The notes beneath the pieces are model-generated. The model worked only from the letters and a program-made list of their open reading frames with translations. It did not search any database and was not told the origin of the DNA. From Dryococelus australis (Eukaryota > Arthropoda > Insecta > Phasmatodea > Phasmatidae): a stretch of DNA of 64,000 nucleotides. Shown here piece by piece: positions 57,760-64,000 of this stretch; within the stretch, counting starts at the first letter, position 1; the number at the start of each line of letters is the position of its first letter. The position numbers and the translations under genes are program-made. The DNA is taken from NCBI GenBank assembly GCA_029891345.1, contig CM056999.1, forward strand, positions 29,485,418-29,549,417. The letters are read 5' to 3'.

Positions 57760-59560
57760 GTATGTGTCCCTTTTCAATTTTTGAACGCGTGAACCGAATA
57801 CCACGAAACTCGGTACACATATATTACTAAATAAGTTCACCTGACTTATAGTTTGCTACCACACTGGGCACTTACTTTCAAAATGGAGACCATAAAAAAT
57901 TTAGTGTGATATATCATCTCGAAAAACATTCCACCGATTTAAATAAAATTTTGTATGCTGACAAGGCAAGATGTAAGCATTGAATACCGAGGTAAATATT
58001 GATGTTGGTCCACCATTTTGGAAGATAGCACCACAAGAAAGAATAAAGTTTGAATGTTATATCTCGATAACTACTCAACCGGTTTTTGCCAAATTTAGCA
58101 TGTAAATAATACTATAATATGCCAAATGAACTTTAATAATTGAACTTATTAGGCAATTATTTTCAAAAATGGTGATCATACATTTTTTTTTACTTTTATT
58201 TGGTGTAACTACCATATTCAACCAAATTTTATATTATAAACAACCAATTTTGCAAGCCATTTTGTAAAATAGCATTACATGAATAAATGAAGTTTTTTGT
58301 GTAATAACTCGAGAAACAATTTACCGATTCCTACCAAACATGGCAAACAAGTAGGCCCAGTACTGTGCTAGGTTATGTCATCTTATGTGTCTTAGGTATG
58401 CCAGACACTTATATTCAAATTTTCACAGCTATTTAAGTTTTATAGTTATATCGTTACAAAACCATGTAATTAATTCCAATGAAACGTTGTATGCTGCCAG
58501 TATATATTACAACCATATAACAAGTCCGTACAAGAAATCTCTTTTGTCCGCCAGTTTGTAAAATAGCATCATGTGACAAATTAAAATTATGCGATACCTC
58601 CGAATAAACATCCGATTTCTACCAAATTTGGCAAACAAGTATGGCAGGCCATGTAAACTGATAAACTTTGAGAGTGTCAGACACACGTCTTTTCAAATTG
58701 GGGGCCATGTAAACATTGTAGCCCAGAATGTTTTATTTACGAAACTGTAAAACAGATTTCAACTTAACTCTGTATACTGACAGTATGATTTTTAAATTGT
58801 ATGTGCAAAGTCTCATTTCTCCGGCATTTTGTAAGATAGCGCCGCAAGAATTATTACAATTTTTCATGCCGTTTCTCGGGAAATAATCAACCTATTTCTT
58901 TCAAATTTGACGAAGATATTGTACTGTAGTATGCCATATAAATTAATATGTTTTAAGCGTGTGAGTCTTTTGTTTTTTAATGGCTCTTATACAAACATTT
59001 TAGTTTAGTGTGTTTATCTACGAAACTATGGAACAGATTTAAATTTTACTTTGTATATTGTATCCATGACAATCATCGAATGTGCTAATACATACATTTT
59101 TGTCCTCCATTTATGAAAGTCTTCACATGAACAATGGACGTTTAAAGCCATATCTCGATGACCAATAAACCGATTTATACCAACATTTCACACAAGTATT
59201 GCTACAGTAGGGTATGTAAAATAACATGTGTATGTGCAGCAGGCATTTTTAATGGGGGTTTATATAAATAAATTAGAATAATTTATTATACATATCAATA
59301 GCTTCAACAAAATTCACCCAAATATTGTACACAAATAGAATTAATTAGAAGTATAGATTATGCATACAGAGATCCACTTATGCCGGATTTTTTTGCAAAG
59401 TAGTGTCAGGTGAGTAAATAGAACATTTTGCCATATTTTCTGAATAATTCAACTAATTTTCACCAAATTTCGCACCCCTGCAAAAGGCCATGCAAAATTG
59501 CATTATTTAAATGGGGCCAGATAATGATTTTCAAAATGGCGGCCATATAACCTTTTTAAT
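57760..59560. repeat. Degenerate tandem array, period about 250-290 bp
   Basis: A phrase of the form ATCTCGxxAACTAxTCAACCGxTTT followed by ACCAAATTTGGC recurs at about 58,070, 58,320, 58,606, 58,890, 59,165 and 59,455. Each copy is preceded by a CCATTTTGxAAGATAGC-like phrase. A secondary phrase, GAAACxGATTTAAATTxxACTTTGTAT, alternates with it (57,935, 58,760, 59,035). It is heavily diverged. It shares its main phrase with the left inverted repeat of the element starting near 60,455. Confidence 0.7.
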
Positions 59561-60455
59561 ATGTTTGAATTCTGCTAGTCATACCTTCGTGATACAGTTG
59601 ACAGCAAATTATCTTAATTTTACGAGTTTTTCTTAATTCGAATCCAGGGTAAGTCACTCGTGTATTTGAATTGCCTTGGGACTGTTTCACATCTTTCTGG
59701 TTTCGTCTCTAATGATAGTGCTGTCAATGAGACGCCAACACTTACCTACCATATAAGCGTTAAGGAACTTCACTAAAATCTATTACCACCGATGTAGAGG
59801 AAAGTTTTTTTTTTTTTTTTTTTTTTACTACCAGGCTTTCACATTTGGATAAAGAAGTAATGACATGTGCAACTAGCATACAATAAAAACTTTACTCTGA
59901 CCCCGCAACAGATACCTTGGGGGTATTTTATTGTAACAAACGCCTAAGGATATCTAAAGAAAGTTTTTTTATTATAATAAAAAAATAGACCTCATACCGA
60001 ATATATTACAAATCAGGCTTGTTCTCAGCAAGCCAAGTTTCTCTCCGGTCCGTTTCAGTAATAGTATAGCTAAAACAAGTCAGGAACATACGTTAAACAC
60101 ACAAGCTTTTCAAATAGATAACAACTTCTGTACGCAACAGTTTTTATAGGTGTAGAAAAAAAAACATCAACGATATAGTTTCACTGAGAATTTTTTTTGC
60201 ATAGTGACTAGTGTAATGATGACCGTAGATAAAGCAAATCATTATAGATTCTTTGTATATTCAAGACTTTTAAGTTCTCAGTGAAATGAATGCAATGTTG
60301 CGAGATTTTCCAGATTAGATAATTTCTGGGAATTTATTGGTTGTGTGTGCTGTGGAAGGAAATAGCTATAATTTATGAGTAAACCTCACACAAACGTGTT
60401 AGTTAGCTTCTCATGATTCTTCGACATTAACACGCATCAATATTTTCAAAATCAT
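59560..60455. other. Non-coding spacer
   Basis: Contains a 20-plus-base poly-T run at 59,805-59,826. No gene is supported. Confidence 0.45.
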
Positions 60456-60752
60456 AATTTGACGGGTCAATATGCGAGAAATAATAGGCAAACCCCCAAA
60501 AAAATTGTACAAAAAGTTTCTAAATTGATTTAGGCTCCTAGGGCTATGGTCAAAAATTTAGTAAAAGTCTAGTTTTCTGTGACCTTGGGATATGTTGTTT
60601 TTTCAAGATGGCGTCGAAGGAGCATATCATGAGATGAAAAGTGTTGTATCTCAAAAACTATTCAACCTTATTAGGTAATTTTGGTGTCTAACCCCATGTT
60701 TATGGACTCAATAAAATAAAATTAAATCAAGTTAAATACTCTCAGTTTATAA
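60455..60752 (+). repeat. Left terminal inverted repeat
   Basis: Aligned by eye to the reverse complement of 63,705-64,000 with many mismatches and short gaps but consistent order over about 290 bp. The inner end is sharp at about 60,752. The outer end is not fixed because the partner runs off the window. Confidence 0.6.
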
Positions 60753-60949
60753 TTCACCACCAACATTTCCGTATTGGGTTCTAGATGAAATTTTAATAAT
60801 TTGGAATGGGCTGCTATAAATCGGATATGTACCTGTTTGCTGGCTGTTTGCATGTATGATTATTTTTTAAAGGCACTAATAATACATATATTAATGTAGT
60901 CAATAGGGTTTCTATTTACGTTATTAATATTGACTGTTCCAGGTTAAAA

Positions 60950-63513
60950 ATGAGTGCATTCAGTGCTGACGAAACTTGTCTAATTTGCCATATCCAAGTG
61001 GGTGATGGATATGATGTAGTCAAGATTTGACAAAAGTTCACAGATGGAATAAATGCAGCAAGTGCGCAGAGAGGTAACACTATTACTGTGATTACTGGCA
61101 GTAAAGTGCATACAAACTGCAGAAAAGTGTACGTAAATAAACAGAAATAGAACTTCATTTGAAGAGGAAACATCTGGAAGAATCAGGTAATACTCAAAGG
61201 TGTACTAAAGTGTCTGAATATTCAATAGCAAAACTGACTGCTTTTTCTGTGGCAAAAGTGTTCTGGAAGTGAGTAGTGCAGTATATAGTTCTGTAAATAT
61301 TGATATCTTTACAAAGACAATTTTGCAATGCTGTGATTGTCGTCGTGATGAGTGGTCAGTCATAGTAAAAGGTAAAATCATATACTTTAATGGTGATCTT
61401 CATGCTGCTAACTGCGTGTACCATCAGACTTGTAGCAGCCATTTTCGTTGTGGCCGTAATGTACCCCAGCTATTTCGAAGTAACCCTGAGATAAAGCGAA
61501 GGAAATAGGGAAGGCCTAAGAATGAAGATCAAGAACAAGCATTCTCAAAAATGTGTGCCTACCTAGAAGCAAATGACGAAGAACAGCTAACAGTGTCTGA
61601 CCTGAAGAACAATATGAAGGAGTATTTGTTAGATATTGATTCCTTACCCTATGGTAATCAGTACCTGATAAAACAGCTGAGGGAACTGTAAGGGACTTCT
61701 ATACATATTGCAGAAGGAAATGATGAAGAACAGCTAACAGTGTCTGACCTGAAGAACAAAATGAAGGAGTATTGGTTAGATATTGATTCGTTGCCCTATG
61801 GTAATCAGTACCTGATAAAACAGCTGAGGGATCTGTATGGGACTTCTATACATATTGCAGAAGGAGATGGTTTACATGATATAGTTATAATGAGAGAGAA
61901 AACTGCACACATTTTCAGGACATATTTCAACACTTCAAAACAGAAGAGAGAAATAATTGAGGCAGCAGCAAGGCTCATTAAAAGCGACATTAAAACAAAT
62001 GTGCCATCAGTGAAAGAACATTATCCCACAACAGAGACTGTAGGTCTCCATCCAGCGATTGATTACATTCCCGAATACCTTCGTATTCTGTTAAACACAA
62101 TATTTGCGGGGAAAGATACTCAGCAGAAAGTGGCCAGCATAAGTCTGGCAATAACTCAAGCAGTTCGTCCAAGAGCTGTCATTGCACCATCGCAAATATA
62201 TCTTGCAGTGCAAATGCATCACTTATATAGGTCAAAGTTTCTTGTGGACACCTGCTCTTCATATAGTGAAATGCACAGGTTTGAAAAAATGCTGCTATTT
62301 TTGCTACTCCGAACATACTTGGAAGCGATATTAATGTAAGGAACACAGCCGTGCTATTTGCAGCAGATAATGTCGATCACAACATTATTACACTCATTGG
62401 GCAAGGAACTTTTCACGGAATGGGTATGATAGCTGTATTGACACCAGGGCAGAAGACAGTGTACAGTTTACCTAGGCACAAAAGTATGGATATTAACATT
62501 GTGGAGCTTTCAAAAGTTCCTATAATAGATAATTTTTCAACAAAAAACTTCCATCAAGATGTAAAATTCGCAGTACTTCCGAGTCTTCCAGAATGTGAAA
62601 ATAAAGTGGATATATTGGGGGAATTATCATTCAGTTTCCGCAATGTACTGCCAGGTTGTCATGGGATGAAGCACATTATTAATCAAGGAAACGAACACCC
62701 AGAGCAGGCTTCAATCAGGTATCTAACAATGATAGACATGTATTCCGGGGACAAGACTTGCATTCTTTCAACATCGGAGTTCCTTTGTAGACTTGCGACC
62801 AAGCACCACCTTGAGCGTACAGCCAACTTCGATCAGCCTCTGGACTGGAAGGCCGTAGAGATAATCACCGACTCACCATTAGACAGCCACCTGAAATCCA
62901 TTGCCCTGCTCCTAGGGAGCTTCCACTTGTTCATGAAATTTGCTGATAGTAGTTGATTCATTTATGGCAGGCGCAGGACTTACTTGACATTCTAGGAACA
63001 GTCTGTGGTGAGAATGCAGTAGCTCATATGATGACCGGGAAATCGGTTCAGAGAGTATTTCGTGGCCATCTTCTTGTAGAAAAAAGTCTAAATCGTATAA
63101 TGGTGTCCGAGATGACGAATGAAGACCTAGATTTTGCAACAATGGCTGGAACATGCGAGAAGGAGTATAGTGCACTATTGAATGGTGAGGTGACGTTAGA
63201 AACATTATTAAAATAAAAAACACTCAGTCAAATGAAAAGGAAGTTAGAGAAAAGGAAGATCGAACTGTGTGGTGGGTCTAAGACAAGTAAATTATGGTTA
63301 AATTATCAAAGGATTGTTGCAGTTGCCAGATGATTAATAATGGCAGATCGAACAGGTTCTTGGTTGAAGCACTTACATGCTGTTTCTCACTGCCTTCCAA
63401 TATTTGCAGCAGCAGGGCATTATAATTATTTGAAATCTGCACACTTCTATGTTCAAGAAATGACTCAACTTCACACAAACCATTCAGCTGTATTAAACAA
63501 TTTTGAGCATTAA
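60950..63513 (+). pseudogene. Uncharacterised Cys/His-rich large protein gene, broken
   Basis: ATG at 60,950 gives MSAFSADETCLICHIQVGDG with a C-x2-C pair, then a stop at 61,028. A second Cys-rich segment reads DCFFCGKSVL (about 61,235-61,266), and the frame 61,269-62,339 continues with CCDCRRDEW and YHQTCSSHFRCGRNVPQLF, the layout of a zinc-binding head. That frame has only two stops (61,506-61,508 and 61,689-61,691). The body continues in a second frame (62,351-62,956: AADNVDHN, GQGTFHGMG) and a third (62,953-63,213: HMMTGKSVQRVFRGHLLVE). A tail with ADRTGSWLKHLHAVSHCLP and AAAGHYNYLKSAHFYVQ reaches a stop at about 63,513. Similar hypothetical proteins recur in invertebrate genomes as I recall. 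No catalytic motif is recognised. Confidence 0.65.
61571..61864 (+). repeat. In-frame tandem duplication of 147 bp inside the unknown gene
   Basis: Copy one is 61,571-61,717 and copy two 61,718-61,864. Both encode DEEQLTVSDLKN then YLIKQLR and GTSIHIAEG with few differences. 147 bp equals 49 codons, so the frame is kept. Copy one carries a TAA at 61,689-61,691 where copy two has TAT. Confidence 0.95.
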
Positions 63514-63704
63514 GTAATTAATGTTAAAATATATTATCAGTCTATTGGGTGTAATATATGGCTTCTTAATTATTTTAAAACAATAATTTACTATAAATAC
63601 TTACAGAAAACGGTTTTAACTTTTTTTGCTCTTCAAATTTTTGTAACTTAAACATCAATAACTTGTCAATAATAGACTGTGAATAATTCTAATTTAATTT
63701 AATT

Positions 63705-64000
63705 CTTATTTAATAATAAACTGAGAGTAATTTAATAGATTTCATTGAACTTCTTGGGTCTTAAAACATAAGCTTAGAACACCAAGAACTACCTTTCAAT
63801 GCTAAATTGTGTTTCACATATCTATTTTTAAGCTTTTGGCAGCCACTTTGGGCGCCATATTCGAAATTACCCGTTTCTAATTCTCCGATTAAAGTAGACT
63901 TTTAGTATGTCATTTAATACATCTGCTGCAGTCATAATCCGTTGAAAACCTTTTATATAAATGTTGTTGCTGTTCAAACATATATTTACCCATCTAAATG
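63705..64000 (-). repeat. Right terminal inverted repeat (runs off-window)
   Basis: Reverse-complement partner of the left repeat. Similarity continues to the last bases of the window, so the element end lies beyond it. CTTTGGGCGCCATATTCG (63,847-63,864) pairs with the CAAGATGGCGTCGAAGG region at 60,605. Confidence 0.6.

Larger units (their letters stand above)
60455..64000 (+). mobile_element. Unclassified DNA element with long terminal inverted repeats (right end off-window)
   Basis: A broken gene of an uncharacterised family (60,950-63,513) lies between two segments that are diverged reverse complements of each other: about 60,455-60,752 on the left and about 63,705 to the window edge on the right. 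Landmarks that pair are AGTAAAAGTCTAG (60,559) with AGTAGACTTTTAGTA (63,892), TACTCTCAGTTTA (60,737) with TAAACTGAGAGTA (63,718), and GTCAATATGCG (60,468) with ATATATTTACCC near the right edge. A gene between long inverted repeats is the layout of a DNA transposon. No DDE, tyrosine-recombinase or Rep motif was recognised. Confidence 0.6.

Overview
This window looks like repeat-rich nuclear DNA from a large arthropod genome, most likely an insect. It is AT-rich. I see no intact ordinary host gene, no rRNA and no functional tRNA. Nearly every recognisable coding stretch is a decayed mobile element: two Polinton/Maverick (adintovirus-like) relics, three Ty3/Gypsy retrotransposons of one lineage, a PIF/Harbinger transposase tail, tRNA-derived SINEs and a MITE. 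Short CCTAA (TTAGG complement) motifs fit an arthropod. The species cannot be named from this.

Layout. 1-5,260: Polinton A. It has a leftward block (start of a hypothetical protein running off the edge, a coiled-coil protein, a packaging ATPase) and a rightward block (small basic/hydrophobic protein, adenovirus-type protease, minor capsid, major capsid, and an unknown 107-residue protein). 5,260-8,760: non-coding, with an interspersed GCCACCATCTTGG-type repeat and a degenerate telomere-like tract. 8,760-11,240: Polinton B, a second and GC-richer lineage with the same leftward gene order. It has a chromodomain integrase with a visible D-D-E triad, but its virion genes are missing. 11,240-16,300: gene-free with microsatellites. 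16,480-20,470: four unrelated tandem arrays back to back. 21,860-23,400: a CpG-rich block and a PIF/Harbinger transposase C-terminus.

23,400-28,285: Gypsy 1 (gag to integrase, broken). 31,622-36,146: Gypsy 2 on the minus strand, with two long terminal repeats but only gag and protease between them. 37,608-41,284: an element with inverted arms of about 480-610 bp. 41,300-45,980: Gypsy 3, with damaged RT and RNase H active sites. 46,180-60,400: minisatellites, a striking C/G hairpin, SINEs, a 398-bp MITE and a long degenerate tandem array. About 60,455 to the right edge: an unclassified element with inverted repeats of about 290 bp or more, enclosing a broken gene of a family I can only describe (Cys/His-rich head and a long conserved body).

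The last element is the best candidate for something undescribed: a gene with no recognisable transposase motif lies between long terminal inverted repeats, and the neighbouring tandem array seems to share sequence with those repeats. The second candidate is an N-terminal Cys-rich module upstream of the Gag core, shared by Gypsy 2 and 3. All alignments here were made by eye, so identities and boundaries are approximate.
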